Shown in pieces: positions 54,334-63,860 of a stretch of 64,000 bases of DNA. Origin of the DNA: Castellaniella sp. MT123 (GTDB lineage Bacteria; Pseudomonadota; Gammaproteobacteria; Burkholderiales; Burkholderiaceae_B); NCBI RefSeq assembly GCF_039614765.1, contig NZ_CP154879.1, positions 248,001-312,000 of the forward strand, written 5' to 3'. The position numbers and the translations under genes are program-made. The notes beneath the pieces were generated by a model, which was not told where the DNA came from, searched no databases, and saw only the letters and a list, made by a program, of their open reading frames with translations. Every line of letters starts with the position of its first letter. The stretch's first letter is position 1.

Positions 54334-57300
54334 TCAGGCCATTCGGTTCGATGCGTCGCTGCGGTTCAGCCAGGCGAAATACAGCAACGGGATGATCAGA
54401 AGGGTCAGAAGGGTGGAGACCAGGATTCCGAAGACCAGCGATACCGCCAGCCCTTGAAAAATGGGATCGCCCAGAATGAAAAAGCCGCCGATCATGGCTG
54501 CAAAGGCGGTCAGCATGATCGGCTTGGCGCGCACGGCGGCCGCATCGACAACGGCTTGAGCCAATGGTGTGCCTTTGGCCAGGGACAGGTCGATGAAATC
54601 GATCAGCAGAATCGAATTGCGCACGATGATGCCGGCCAGGGCGATCATCCCGATCATCGACGTCGCGGTGAACTGCGCGCCCATCAAGGCATGACCGGGC
54701 ATGACGCCGATGATGGTCAGCGGGATCGGCGCCATGATGATCAGGGGCAGCATGTAGCGCCTGAAATGCCCGACGACCAGCAGGTAGATCAGCACCAGCC
54801 CCGCGGCATAGGCGATGCCCATGTCGCGGAAGGTCTCGTAGGTGATCTGCCATTCGCCGTCCCATTTCACGGTGTAGGCGGTTGGATCGTCCGGCGGACT
54901 GACGAAGGTCTGCGCCAGCGTGTGGCCATCGATTTTTTCCTGGCGCAATGTCGATACCATGGAAAACATACCGTACAACGGGCTGTCCGTGCTGCCCGCA
55001 TCGTCGGCGATGACGTAGGTGTAAGGTTGCAAGTCCTTGTGGTAGATCGCTTTTTCACCCGCTGCTGGTTGCGGCCTGACGACGGCGGCCAGAGGCACCA
55101 GGGCCCCGGTGCTGGTGCGTAGGCGCAGGGCCAGCAAGGCATCGAGTTCCGCCTGATCGCCTGCGGCCAGCCGCAGCCGGATCGGGACGGCCTGGCGCGT
55201 ATGGCCATTCATCAGATAGGTGGCGTCAGCGCCGGTCTGCGACGAGCGGATTGCCTGCACGATATCGGCCTGGTCCAGTCCGAGGCGGCTGGCGCGGGTG
55301 CGGTCGACCGCGAGAATGGTCCGTGCCGAATCGGCTTCGACGCTGGTGTCGATATCCACCAGATCCGGTTCGCTCTGGAACTTGGTGCTTAGGTCGCGGG
55401 CAAGCGTCCGCAGCGTGGTGTAGCGGGGACCATAGATTTCGGCAACGATCGGGGACAGGACGGGGGGGCCCGGCGGCACCTCCACGACCTTGACCGAGGC
55501 GCCATACCGGGCGCCGATCCGGGCCAGCATGGGCCGGACCGCCCGTGCAATCGCATGGCTTTGGCGCGAGCGATCGCCCTTGTCCACCAGGTTGACCTGC
55601 AGATCCCCGACGACGGGGCCGCTGCGCAAGTAGTACTGGCGCACCAGCCCGTTGAATGTCACCGGCGCACTGGTGCCCGCGTAGCCCTGATAGTTCAGGA
55701 CCTCGGGGACGCCGTTCAGTGCCTGGCCCATCTGAACCAGCAATTGATTCGTGGTCTGCAGCGTGCTGCCTTCGGGCATGTCGACCACGACCTGGAATTC
55801 GGATTTATTGTCGAATGGCAGCATCTTCATGGTCACCGCCTTCACGGCGACCAGGCCGATGGCGGTGAGCACTAGCAGGCCCATGGCGCCAAACAGCAGC
55901 ACGCGTCGGCGCGCGGCATGCTGCCCTTCAAGAAAAGGCGTCATCACGCGCTTGAATATCCGTGGCAGACGGTCTTCGTGCTGGATTTCCGCAGGTGCCG
56001 GCGCAGCGGGGGTGTCGTGTCGCCGCAGCAGCCTGAGCGAGAGCCAAGGCGTTGCGATCAGTGCCACGACCAGCGACAGCAGCATGCCCGCCGAGGCATT
56101 GATGGGAATCGGACGCATGTAGGGGCCCATCAGGCCCGAGACGAACGCCATGGGCAGCAGGGCGGCAATGACCGTCAAGGTGGCAAGAATGGTCGGCCCG
56201 CCGACTTCGGAGACGGCCTCCGGGATGACTTCGATCAGCTTGTGCCCGCCCAGTGCCATGTGGCGATGGATGTTTTCCACCACCACGATGGCGTCGTCCA
56301 CCAGAATCCCGATGGAAAAGATCAGGGCGAACAGCGACACCCGGTTCACGGTGAACCCCATCGCCCAGGATGCGAACAGCGTGAGCATCAGCGTGATGAT
56401 CACGGCGCTGCCGACCACGATAGCCTCGCGCCAGCCTAGCGTCAGCAGGACCAGCGCCACAACCGACAGGGTTGCCAGAAACAAGTGACTCAGCAGGCTT
56501 TCGGCCTTGTCGGTGGAGGTCTGGCCGTAATCCCGCGTGACGGCGACATGAACCCCTGACGGAATGTCGATCCCCTGGAGGGTATCGATCTGTTGGCGGA
56601 CCGCCTGGGTGATGTCGGCGGCATTGGTGCCGGACAGTTTCGTGATGGCCAGCGTCAGGGCGGGTGCCATACCCGTTGTGGGGCCACCCCGGCCCGGCGG
56701 CGTCCCGAACCAGGCATAGCGCTCGGGATCGTCCGCGCCGTGCCTGAGGGTTGCGACGTCGGACAGAAGGACGGGCCGGCCCTTTTGGGTGCCAATGACG
56801 AGACCGGCAAGGTCGCTCTCGACAAGATGCGTTCCGGCTGTCAGGGGGATATCGTGATTGTCCGCAACACGGCTGCCCGCCTGTGCCACGACGTTGGCGG
56901 ACTGCAGTGCCCGGATCAGGTCGGCGAGCGTCAGTCCGTGAGCGGACAACTTCGCCGGGTCGAACTGCAGGACGGTTGCCCGGTCGGGGGTGCCGATCGT
57001 GTAGACGTCGCGGGTGCCGGGGATGCTTTTGATGCGCGATTCGAGCGTGTGGGCGACCGCGGTGAGATCCACAGGGCCGAGCCCCGGATCGTCGGTCCAC
57101 AGGGTCAGGGCCATGATCGGGACATCATCGATACCCATGGCGTGGATCAGCGGCTGGCCCACCCCCAAGCCGGCGGGCCAGAGATCACGGTTCTGGGCGA
57201 CCTGATTGTGGAGACGCACCAAGGCGGTCTGCCGTGGCACACCCACCTGGAATTCCACCGTCAGCAGGGCGCCCCCGGGCCGGCTGACGGAATAGACGTG

Positions 57301-57561
57301 CTTGATCCCCTGCATGCCGGCCAGGCGTTGTTCCAACGGGGCGGCGACGAGGTTTTCGACGTCGCGCTCGTTGGCGCCGGGGAATGGCACCGTGATGTTC
57401 GCCATCGTGACGTCGATCTGCGGCTCTTCTTCGCGGGGCGTGATGAGGAGCGCCGCCAGGCCGAGCAGCAGGGCGGCGACGGCCAGAATCGGCGTCAGGG
57501 GATGATTCTGGAAGACGCGGGCGACCCGGCCGGCGAAACTCAGCGGTGAAGCAGCGGTCAC
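54334..57561 (-). CDS. RND-family efflux pump inner-membrane subunit
   Basis: A 1075-residue RND transporter with two large periplasmic loops and twelve helices; the fourth-helix region (FALIFSIGILVDDAIVVVENIHRH) carries the charged pair used for proton transfer. It is closer to hydrophobic/amphiphilic (HAE1-like) pumps than to heavy-metal CzcA pumps. It starts with GTG overlapping the adaptor stop (GTGA). No outer-membrane channel gene is present in this operon. Cargo is unknown. Confidence 0.9.
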   Translation of the reverse strand: MTAASPLSFAGRVARVFQNHPLTPILAVAALLLGLAALLITPREEEPQIDVTMANITVPFPGANERDVENLVAAPLEQRLAGMQGIKHVYSVSRPGGALLTVEFQVGVPRQTALVRLHNQVAQNRDLWPAGLGVGQPLIHAMGIDDVPIMALTLWTDDPGLGPVDLTAVAHTLESRIKSIPGTRDVYTIGTPDRATVLQFDPAKLSAHGLTLADLIRALQSANVVAQAGSRVADNHDIPLTAGTHLVESDLAGLVIGTQKGRPVLLSDVATLRHGADDPERYAWFGTPPGRGGPTTGMAPALTLAITKLSGTNAADITQAVRQQIDTLQGIDIPSGVHVAVTRDYGQTSTDKAESLLSHLFLATLSVVALVLLTLGWREAIVVGSAVIITLMLTLFASWAMGFTVNRVSLFALIFSIGILVDDAIVVVENIHRHMALGGHKLIEVIPEAVSEVGGPTILATLTVIAALLPMAFVSGLMGPYMRPIPINASAGMLLSLVVALIATPWLSLRLLRRHDTPAAPAPAEIQHEDRLPRIFKRVMTPFLEGQHAARRRVLLFGAMGLLVLTAIGLVAVKAVTMKMLPFDNKSEFQVVVDMPEGSTLQTTNQLLVQMGQALNGVPEVLNYQGYAGTSAPVTFNGLVRQYYLRSGPVVGDLQVNLVDKGDRSRQSHAIARAVRPMLARIGARYGASVKVVEVPPGPPVLSPIVAEIYGPRYTTLRTLARDLSTKFQSEPDLVDIDTSVEADSARTILAVDRTRASRLGLDQADIVQAIRSSQTGADATYLMNGHTRQAVPIRLRLAAGDQAELDALLALRLRTSTGALVPLAAVVRPQPAAGEKAIYHKDLQPYTYVIADDAGSTDSPLYGMFSMVSTLRQEKIDGHTLAQTFVSPPDDPTAYTVKWDGEWQITYETFRDMGIAYAAGLVLIYLLVVGHFRRYMLPLIIMAPIPLTIIGVMPGHALMGAQFTATSMIGMIALAGIIVRNSILLIDFIDLSLAKGTPLAQAVVDAAAVRAKPIMLTAFAAMIGGFFILGDPIFQGLAVSLVFGILVSTLLTLLIIPLLYFAWLNRSDASNRMA

Positions 57562-58628
57562 GGGTGCGGCCCCCCGGCAGCCTGTCTGCGAGCGAGATAT
57601 TGTGCGGCGGCCGTGGTGTCCGTCACGATGGTTTCACCGGCCTGCAGACCGGCCAGCACCTCGATCCCGATGCGCGATTCGCGGCCCAGGCGCACCTGAC
57701 GCAGACTCAAGTCCTGGTCCGGCCCAAGGACGTATACGCCCGTGAGTTCGCCTCGGCTGACGACGGCGCTGGCCGGCACGAGAAGCCGTGGCTTGCCTGG
57801 GGTCGAGAACGCGACGGGGACGGTCATCCCGGGATAGAGATTTTTGACCCCGTCGGGCAAATCGACGCGAATATGGAAGGTGTGACTCGCGGGGTCCGCA
57901 TAGGGGAGGATTGTAATCCGGTGGCTGGTGATTTCCGGCGCCCCGTCAAGCTGGATCGTGGCTTCGTTCGATGCGCGAATCGCGGCCGCCGCGCTTTGAG
58001 GAACGACCGCGTCCACTCGTAGGGAATCCAGGTCTGCGATGGATAACAGCGGCTGCGGCTCGGGGGGGCCGGATTGCACGGCCTGGCCGGCCCGCACGAA
58101 TCGGCGCAGGACGATGCCATCGAACGGCGCCTTGATCACGGTATAGCCGACCTGTTGTTCCGCATTGCGGACGGCGGCCTGGGCGGCGTCCAGGGCGGCG
58201 CTGCTCGTATCGCGACGGGCAATCGCGGTATCGAGCTGGGCATGGGATCCGGCGTGCTGCTTGAAGAGTTCATCCGCGCGTCTCCATTGGATCCCGGCGT
58301 CGCGGAATTCGGCCTGGGCGGCGGTGAGCCGGGCCCGTGCGCTGCGCAGATCCGCTTGTTGTTCGACGTCGCTCAGGCGTGCCAGCACCGAGCCCCGGGT
58401 GAACGAGTCGCCGGCCTCGAAGGGAAGTTCGAGCACTTTCGCCTGGGTTTGCGCTGCGATCGTGGTGTCTCTGATGGCCTCGACGACACCGTCCCACACC
58501 TGGTGGCCCGCTGGTGAAGCAAGTTCGACAGTACGGGTCGGCAGCGGGGGGGGCGATGGTTGAGCGACGCACAGGGATGCCAGAGGGGCCAGGGTCAGCA
58601 GCAACAGGCAGCGTGAAATTGCGAGCAT
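57558..58628 (-). CDS. RND efflux periplasmic adaptor (membrane-fusion protein)
   Basis: A 356-residue adaptor with an N-terminal signal region ending ASLCVAQP, lipoyl halves (DGVVEAIRDTTIAAQTQAKVLEL and VGYTVIKAPFDGIVLRRFV) around a coiled-coil hairpin, and C-terminal barrel domains. It partners the RND pump whose gene overlaps its end, and follows the DUF2892 gene by 21 bases. Confidence 0.88.
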   Translation of the reverse strand: MLAISRCLLLLTLAPLASLCVAQPSPPPLPTRTVELASPAGHQVWDGVVEAIRDTTIAAQTQAKVLELPFEAGDSFTRGSVLARLSDVEQQADLRSARARLTAAQAEFRDAGIQWRRADELFKQHAGSHAQLDTAIARRDTSSAALDAAQAAVRNAEQQVGYTVIKAPFDGIVLRRFVRAGQAVQSGPPEPQPLLSIADLDSLRVDAVVPQSAAAAIRASNEATIQLDGAPEITSHRITILPYADPASHTFHIRVDLPDGVKNLYPGMTVPVAFSTPGKPRLLVPASAVVSRGELTGVYVLGPDQDLSLRQVRLGRESRIGIEVLAGLQAGETIVTDTTAAAQYLARRQAAGGPHP

Positions 58629-58649
58629 GGGATATCCGCGCCTGAAATG

Positions 58650-58856
58650 TCAGGATGGAAATGCGCAGCCCGGTTTCAGGCCGATTTTTTTCAGGATTTT
58701 GGCCAGTGGGCAGAACCCGGTGAAGGCCGACTGGAACAGATTCAGGCCGACGAAGGCCGTCAGCCAGAACCAATAGGGCGATACGTAATGGCCCAGCGCC
58801 AGGCTGATCAGGATCACGGCGCCTGCAAAGGCCATGACTGCGCGTTCGATTGTCAT
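58650..58856 (-). CDS. Small DUF2892 (YgaP-like transmembrane) protein
   Basis: A 68-residue protein with two hydrophobic stretches (about 5-25 and 28-50) and the conserved [15 protein letters not shown] end. DUF2892 is the membrane part of the rhodanese YgaP and is often found beside sulfide-oxidation genes. ATG 58856 follows a GGAG-type site. It sits between the sulfide:quinone oxidoreductase and the efflux genes. Confidence 0.85.
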   Translation of the reverse strand: MTIERAVMAFAGAVILISLALGHYVSPYWFWLTAFVGLNLFQSAFTGFCPLAKILKKIGLKPGCAFPS

Positions 58857-58918
58857 AAGGATTCTCCAGGAAGGTACTTGGTGTGGCGGTGGGCCCCGAA
58901 GGGCCCTGTCCGCGGTTT

Positions 58919-60226
58919 TTAACGGTGTTGTTGGTCTGGCTGATCCGCGTCTTCGGGGGTCAGGCGTTCGATGCCGAGTGCTCGCATGATGTATTTCTCG
59001 TAGATGGGTTCCCCCTGGCCCTTGCGGATCTTTCGCAGGAAGTATTTCTCGTAGATCTCCTTGGCCTGATGGACCCACTTTCCTGTCATGGTCTTGGTGA
59101 CATTGCGTGGCGGGATCTGTGGCAGGGCGATGAAGGCGAAACCCGTGTCGCCCATGTCAGCCAGGCAGACCGCGTTCCAGGTGGCTCGGGCGTGCACCGG
59201 CTTGCCGGCGATGGTGTCGCGCAGATTCTGTGCGATGGCGCTGACCATGGACTCGATCATCAGTCCCGTCTTCGGCACGCCGATGGGTACGGGGGTCGCC
59301 TCCAGCGGCGGTATCGCGACGCAGACGCCGGCGGCGTAGATATTGGGAAAGGCGGGGTTGCGCTGGTGGGCGTCGATCAGCACGAATCCCCCCGGATTGA
59401 CCAGACCCTCGATGCCTTTGACGGCATCGACTCCGGCAAAGGACGGCAGCAGCATCGAATAGCTGAACGGCAAGTCGTGCTTTTGATGAACCGTGCCGTG
59501 CTCGTCGATTTCCTCGGCGTGGATGATGCCCGGTTCCACAGAGGTCACCCGCGCGTTCGTAACCCATTTGATGTGGCGCTTGCGCAGCTCGGATTCGAGC
59601 AATGCTTTTGAGTCGCCGACGCCGCCAAGGCCCATGTGACCGATGTACGGTTCGGATGTCACGAAGGTCATCGGCACCAGATGGCGGATTTTGCGGCGCC
59701 GGAGATCGGTGTCGAGAATCATGGCGTATTCGTATGCCGGTCCGAAGCAGCTGGCCTGCTGGACCGCCCCTACGACCACCGGCCCTGGATGTTTCAGAAA
59801 TTCCTGATAGGCCAGCCAGGCTTGATGCGCGTGCGGCCCTGTGCAGACCGATTGCACGGCCCGGCTGTCGGGAGCGCTGCCGGCTATCCGCTCGAATGCC
59901 AGGCGCGGCCCGGTTGCGATGACCAGATAGTCGTAGTCCAGGGTGCGGCCGTCGCTGAGGGTGACCTGGTTGTTTTCCGGAGATACCCGGGTCGCCTGGG
60001 AATTGATGAATTCGATTCCGCGTCCCGCCAACGGCTGGGTGACATCCACCCGGATGTCGTCGAGCGCCCGCCAGCCGACCGCTACCCAGGGATTCGACGG
60101 CGTGAAGTTGAAATGAGATCCCTCACCGACGACTGTCACCGTATGGTCCTTGCCCAGGGTGTCGCGTATTTCATATGCAGCCGACATGCCGCCGATGCCG
60201 GTGCCCAGTATGACGATGCTACTCAT
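58919..60226 (-). CDS. sqr: Sulfide:quinone oxidoreductase
   Basis: A 435-residue FAD enzyme that oxidises sulfide to polysulfide and reduces quinone at the membrane. The FAD-binding [14 protein letters not shown] is at residues 8-21. Cysteines 128 (QSVCTGPH), 160 ([11 protein letters not shown]) and 354 ([10 protein letters not shown]) match the three catalytic cysteines of the Acidithiobacillus enzyme (128, 160, 356 as I recall). The C-terminal amphipathic stretch could bind the membrane. It is the first gene of the five-gene operon ending in the ArsR repressor. Confidence 0.88.
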   Translation of the reverse strand: MSSIVILGTGIGGMSAAYEIRDTLGKDHTVTVVGEGSHFNFTPSNPWVAVGWRALDDIRVDVTQPLAGRGIEFINSQATRVSPENNQVTLSDGRTLDYDYLVIATGPRLAFERIAGSAPDSRAVQSVCTGPHAHQAWLAYQEFLKHPGPVVVGAVQQASCFGPAYEYAMILDTDLRRRKIRHLVPMTFVTSEPYIGHMGLGGVGDSKALLESELRKRHIKWVTNARVTSVEPGIIHAEEIDEHGTVHQKHDLPFSYSMLLPSFAGVDAVKGIEGLVNPGGFVLIDAHQRNPAFPNIYAAGVCVAIPPLEATPVPIGVPKTGLMIESMVSAIAQNLRDTIAGKPVHARATWNAVCLADMGDTGFAFIALPQIPPRNVTKTMTGKWVHQAKEIYEKYFLRKIRKGQGEPIYEKYIMRALGIERLTPEDADQPDQQHR

Positions 60227-60318
60227 GGATGTCTCCTTCCCCGCTTGCGCTCTGAACCGTCCTCCGCCCCGGTTTCCGCAGGGGGCGGGTGACGAGATAG
60301 ATCATCATTTAGTAAAGG

Positions 60319-60342
60319 CTAATTTAGATTTTTCTAATTTAG
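60319..60342. promoter_or_regulatory. Paired CTAATTTAG sites upstream of sqr, candidate ArsR operator
   Basis: CTAATTTAG occurs at 60319-60327 and 60334-60342. Each copy is a near palindrome (CTAA-T-TTAG). They sit in a short AT-rich patch of an otherwise GC-rich region, 93 bases before the sqr start, where a BigR/SqrR-type repressor would act. Confidence 0.6.
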
Positions 60343-60363
60343 CATAAACCGGACCGGTGGTGG

Positions 60364-61788
60364 CTACCTTGAGGGGTCGCAGGGCACGAGCGGGACGGAC
60401 AATTCAAATACCGTGGCTTCAGGGGTCGATTGGACGCCGATCGTGCCGCCATGGGCTTCGATGACCGATTTTGCGATGGCCAACCCCAGGCCCGCCCCTT
60501 CGCCTTTATGCTGCCGTGACGCATCGACGCGGTAGAACCGGTCGAAAATGCGCGGCAGGTGCTCTGTGGGGATGGCGATACCGGGGTTTGAGATCCGCAC
60601 CGTGACGACATTCTTTGTCGACGAAATGCCGACAGTGACGCGGTGCGCCGGGGGGGTGTATCGAATGGCGTTGGATAGCAAATTGCTTAAGGCGCGACGG
60701 ATCATCAGGGTGTCGCCGAGGGTGCATGCCGGATCTCCGGTCATTTCCAGGCCGACTCCGCGTTCTTCCGCCCAGGCGCCGAAATAGTCGAAGAGGATCT
60801 GGATCTCGGTGGCAAGGTCGATGGTGACCAGCTCGGGTTTCAGCAGTTTGTTGTCGGCCTGGGCCAGAAACAGCATATCGCCGACCATCTTTGCCATGCG
60901 CTCGTATTCTTCGAGATTCGAGTAGAGGATCTCGCGATATTGCTCGATGTCGCGCGGCTGAGAGAGTGCGACTTCCGTCTGAGTCTTCAGGTTCGTGATC
61001 GGTGTGCGCAATTCGTGGGCAATGTCGCCCGAAAAATCCGACAGGCGTTGGATGAGTGCTTCCAGTCGCCCGATCATGTCATTGAAGGCGGAAACCAGTT
61101 CCACCAGTTCGGCCGGTACCGTCCGCAGTTCCAGGCGGACGTGCAACTGGTCCGTCCTGATTTTCCGGATTTTCCAGCTGATGCGCCGAATGGGGGCGTG
61201 CCCCTGGTAGACCGCGATCCATGTCGCCAGAATCGCGACCAGGCAGGCAACGGCGGTGAGGATCCAGAGATAGGTGTGGAAACGCTGCAGATAGTGCAGA
61301 TGGAAGTCGATACTGGTGGCGATGGTCACGATCAGTGGCTCCGCGCCAGGCTCGGTTTGAGGGGCGATCAGAACCGAGGCTGCCCGTAAGGTTTCGGCAC
61401 CCGCGGCCCAGAGACTTGCATTGTTTGCGGTGATCTGCCCGACGGGCTGGGCGATCTTCGCGAATCCGCTCAGGTCGGCGTCTGGCGTTGCATAGAGCAG
61501 GCGCCCATCCACCGTGGATATCTGAAACTGGGTATTGTGGTGGCCGGATACCGCGCTGGCCAGCCGCTGTTGCAGCGCATCTGGCGGGATGCCGGGCGGC
61601 AGCGTGGCAAGGGTGTGTTTTAGAGCCTGGACGACGATGTTGAGTTCATCGACGTCCTGCTGGACGAAGTGGTTGTTGATGGATCGTTGGACGATCCATC
61701 CAAACGCCAGCAGCACGATGGTGATGACCACCCCGATGGAGACGGTCAGCCGTACTGCGAGGGACGCAGGGCGCCTGTCCAGGCTCAT
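60364..61788 (-). CDS. Heavy-metal-type sensor histidine kinase (CusS-like)
   Basis: A 474-residue sensor: two membrane helices (about 10-33 and 172-195) enclosing a periplasmic domain, a HAMP region, the phosphorylated His258 in [13 protein letters not shown], and an ATPase domain with N box ([11 protein letters not shown]) and G box ([10 protein letters not shown]). It starts in the ATGA overlap with the response regulator gene. Pair-wise similarity to CusS suggests copper or silver sensing, but few periplasmic Met/His residues are present to confirm it. Confidence 0.87.
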   Translation of the reverse strand: MSLDRRPASLAVRLTVSIGVVITIVLLAFGWIVQRSINNHFVQQDVDELNIVVQALKHTLATLPPGIPPDALQQRLASAVSGHHNTQFQISTVDGRLLYATPDADLSGFAKIAQPVGQITANNASLWAAGAETLRAASVLIAPQTEPGAEPLIVTIATSIDFHLHYLQRFHTYLWILTAVACLVAILATWIAVYQGHAPIRRISWKIRKIRTDQLHVRLELRTVPAELVELVSAFNDMIGRLEALIQRLSDFSGDIAHELRTPITNLKTQTEVALSQPRDIEQYREILYSNLEEYERMAKMVGDMLFLAQADNKLLKPELVTIDLATEIQILFDYFGAWAEERGVGLEMTGDPACTLGDTLMIRRALSNLLSNAIRYTPPAHRVTVGISSTKNVVTVRISNPGIAIPTEHLPRIFDRFYRVDASRQHKGEGAGLGLAIAKSVIEAHGGTIGVQSTPEATVFELSVPLVPCDPSR

Positions 61789-62399
61789 TCCGGCGCCATC
61801 GCGTCGAGCATGTATCCCATGCCACGGATCGTGTGGATGAGCTTGGGCTCGAAATCATCGTCGATTTTGGCTCGAAGCCGCCGGATGGCGACGTCGATGA
61901 CGTTCGTGTCGCTGTCGAAGTTCATGTCCCAGATCTGCGATGCAATGAGCGAACGGGGCAGCACCTCGCCCTGGCGGCGCACCAGAAGCTCCAGCAGTGC
62001 GAATTCCTTGTTGGTCAGGCTGATGCGTTTGTCTTGGCGTTGAACGCGGCGGCGTGGGATGTCGAGAACCAGGTCCGCGACGTGCAGTTGATGGCCCAGG
62101 CTCGGGGCGTTGCCGCGTCGCAGCAGGGTGCGCACGCGCGCCAGCAGTTCCGAGAAGGCAAACGGCTTGACCAGATAGTCGTCCGCGCCCAGTTCCAGTC
62201 CTTTGACGCGGTCCTCCACGCTGTCTCTTGCGGTCAGAAAGAGGACGGGCACGGCCGATTTCGCTTCGCGCAGGGCCCGCACGATGTGCCAGCCATCGAC
62301 GTCGGGCAGCATCACGTCCAGGATGATCAGGTCGTAAGAGCCCGTGAGCGCCAGGTGGTGGCCGTCCAGACCCGTACGGGTATGTGCTTCGGTTGTCAA
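61785..62399 (-). pseudogene. CusR-like response regulator lacking the start of its receiver domain
   Basis: An OmpR-type regulator, 204 residues if started at TTG 62399, which overlaps the PPK2 stop (TTGA). Compared with CusR (about 227 residues), roughly the first 23 residues are missing, including the first strand and the acidic pair that holds Mg. The phospho-acceptor Asp28 (IILDVMLPD), the KPFAF switch and the winged-helix DNA domain ([17 protein letters not shown]) are intact. Upstream in-frame sequence is PPK2 in another frame, not receiver. It may be a truncated, phosphorylation-deaf DNA-binding protein or a dead gene. Confidence 0.7.
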
Positions 62400-63241
62400 G
62401 GGGCCAGGCGGCCCGCCTTGAGGCGGTCCGGCGAGAACTCGAACACGATGTCGGGATCGGGACGCACAAGCTTGTTCTTCTTGCCCGCGTAGTGCAGTCG
62501 CGACAGGATGTCGCGCATCAGGTTGAGCCGTGCAAGTCGTTTGTCGTCGGCGCGCACGACGTGCCAGGGGGCCACCGCGTTGTGCGTGCGCATCAGCATC
62601 TCGTCCCGTGCTTGCGAGTAGGCCCTCCAGTGCTTCACAGCGACGGCGTCGATCGGGCTCGATTTCCACTGTTTCAGCGGGTCGCGACGCCGATCGCGCA
62701 GGCGCTTGATCTGTTCATCCTTGCCGATGTCCAGATAATACTTGAGCAGCTTGATGCCCGAGCCGACGAGCATCGCCTCGAAGCTGGGGACCGACTGCAT
62801 GAATTCCTCGTGCTCGTCGGGCGTACAGAAACCCATCACGTGTTCGACTCCCGCGCGGTTGTACCAACTGCGGTTGAACAGCACGAGTTCCTCAGCCACC
62901 GGCAGGTGCGGCACGTAGCGCTGGAAGTACCAGGCACTGCGCTCGCGGTCGGACGGTTTGCCCAGTGCCACGACGCGGGTCTCGCGAGGGCTGAGGTTCT
63001 CGACGATGCGCTTGATGCTGCCATCCTTGCCCGCTGCGTCGCGGCCTTCGAGGAGGATGAGGATACGGTCATGGCACTCGATGAAGTGACGCTGCAGCTT
63101 CACAAGTTCGATTTGCAGCAGGCGCAACTGAGCCTCGTATTCGTCCCGGCCGAGTGCCTGAGCAGCGGCGGCATCGTCCTCGTGCCGACGGGGTTGCGCG
63201 ACGTCGGTACGAATTGCCTTGTCCTTCTTGGTCTTTGTCAT
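62396..63241 (-). CDS. ppk2: Polyphosphate kinase 2 family protein
   Basis: A 281-residue PPK2 enzyme that transfers phosphate between polyphosphate and nucleoside di- or monophosphates. The P-loop [15 protein letters not shown] (65-79), the lid-type [16 protein letters not shown] block and the [13 protein letters not shown] segment are intact. It is one domain, and its end runs directly into the truncated response regulator. A second polyphosphate-related locus lies at 33401-36739. Confidence 0.9.
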   Translation of the reverse strand: MTKTKKDKAIRTDVAQPRRHEDDAAAAQALGRDEYEAQLRLLQIELVKLQRHFIECHDRILILLEGRDAAGKDGSIKRIVENLSPRETRVVALGKPSDRERSAWYFQRYVPHLPVAEELVLFNRSWYNRAGVEHVMGFCTPDEHEEFMQSVPSFEAMLVGSGIKLLKYYLDIGKDEQIKRLRDRRRDPLKQWKSSPIDAVAVKHWRAYSQARDEMLMRTHNAVAPWHVVRADDKRLARLNLMRDILSRLHYAGKKNKLVRPDPDIVFEFSPDRLKAGRLAP

Positions 63242-63446
63242 GCGTTTCTCCGTCAGGTGGGTGGAATCGGTTGCCCGGCCGGGTTGGCATTGGCGTGCCG
63301 TTTGATGACACTACTGTAAGGCGTGCGCAGCGAGCAAAATGGGTTCAGTATTGTCATGCTTGTTCTCGCGGTGATCGTGCTCATCCGATATATTTTCAAG
63401 CAGTGAAGGTCGTTTGCAGGCTTTGTTTGATAACCAGGAGCTATCG

Positions 63447-63833
63447 ATGAATACCAAGATGATTGTGATTGCGTCCTTTGCCGCGCTGGCGATCGGCGCA
63501 GGTGCGCCCAGTGTCGCTGCGACAGATGCCCCGGCCCAGGCCGGTGGCCCCGGCATGATGCAGCAGGGGCAGGCCGGCAGTGGCGTTCCTCCGATGATGC
63601 GGGGGGGCGGCTCGTGGGGCATGATGGACGGCCAGCAAGGCGGCATGAGAAGCGGTCAGTGGATGCGGGGTGGCATGATGGGCGGCGGCATGATGAATGC
63701 GTGCCCGGCCATGGACGGTGCGGGCCTGGATCCCAAGACGATGATGCAGATGCGCGGCGAAATGATGCGGGCGATGGGTGACATCCTGGTCAAATATGCC
63801 GACAAGATCCAGCCGCCCGCAGCGAAACCGTAA
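63447..63833 (+). CDS. Exported Met/Gly-rich small protein
   Basis: A 128-residue protein with a signal peptide (MNTKMIVIASFAALAIGAGAPSVAA) and a mature part dominated by Met, Gly and Gln, with clusters such as MMGGGMM and MMQMRGEMM and one Cys. Such Met clusters bind Cu(I) or Ag(I) in known periplasmic proteins, so metal handling is possible; I do not recognise a family. A CAGGAG ribosome site precedes ATG 63447. TATATT at 63389 may be its -10 box. Confidence 0.7.
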   Translation: MNTKMIVIASFAALAIGAGAPSVAATDAPAQAGGPGMMQQGQAGSGVPPMMRGGGSWGMMDGQQGGMRSGQWMRGGMMGGGMMNACPAMDGAGLDPKTMMQMRGEMMRAMGDILVKYADKIQPPAAKP

Positions 63834-63860
63834 CGGAAGCGATGCGCCCGTCCTGGCTGG

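Noticed and set aside
62400-62669. Upstream extension of the response regulator into PPK2
   Set aside because: The extra residues are PPK2 codons in another frame and bear no receiver-domain similarity.
63325-63350. Possible CusR copper box (AAAATG...TTGTCAT) before the Met-rich gene
   Set aside because: The half-sites are three bases too far apart and the inner bases do not match the dyad.
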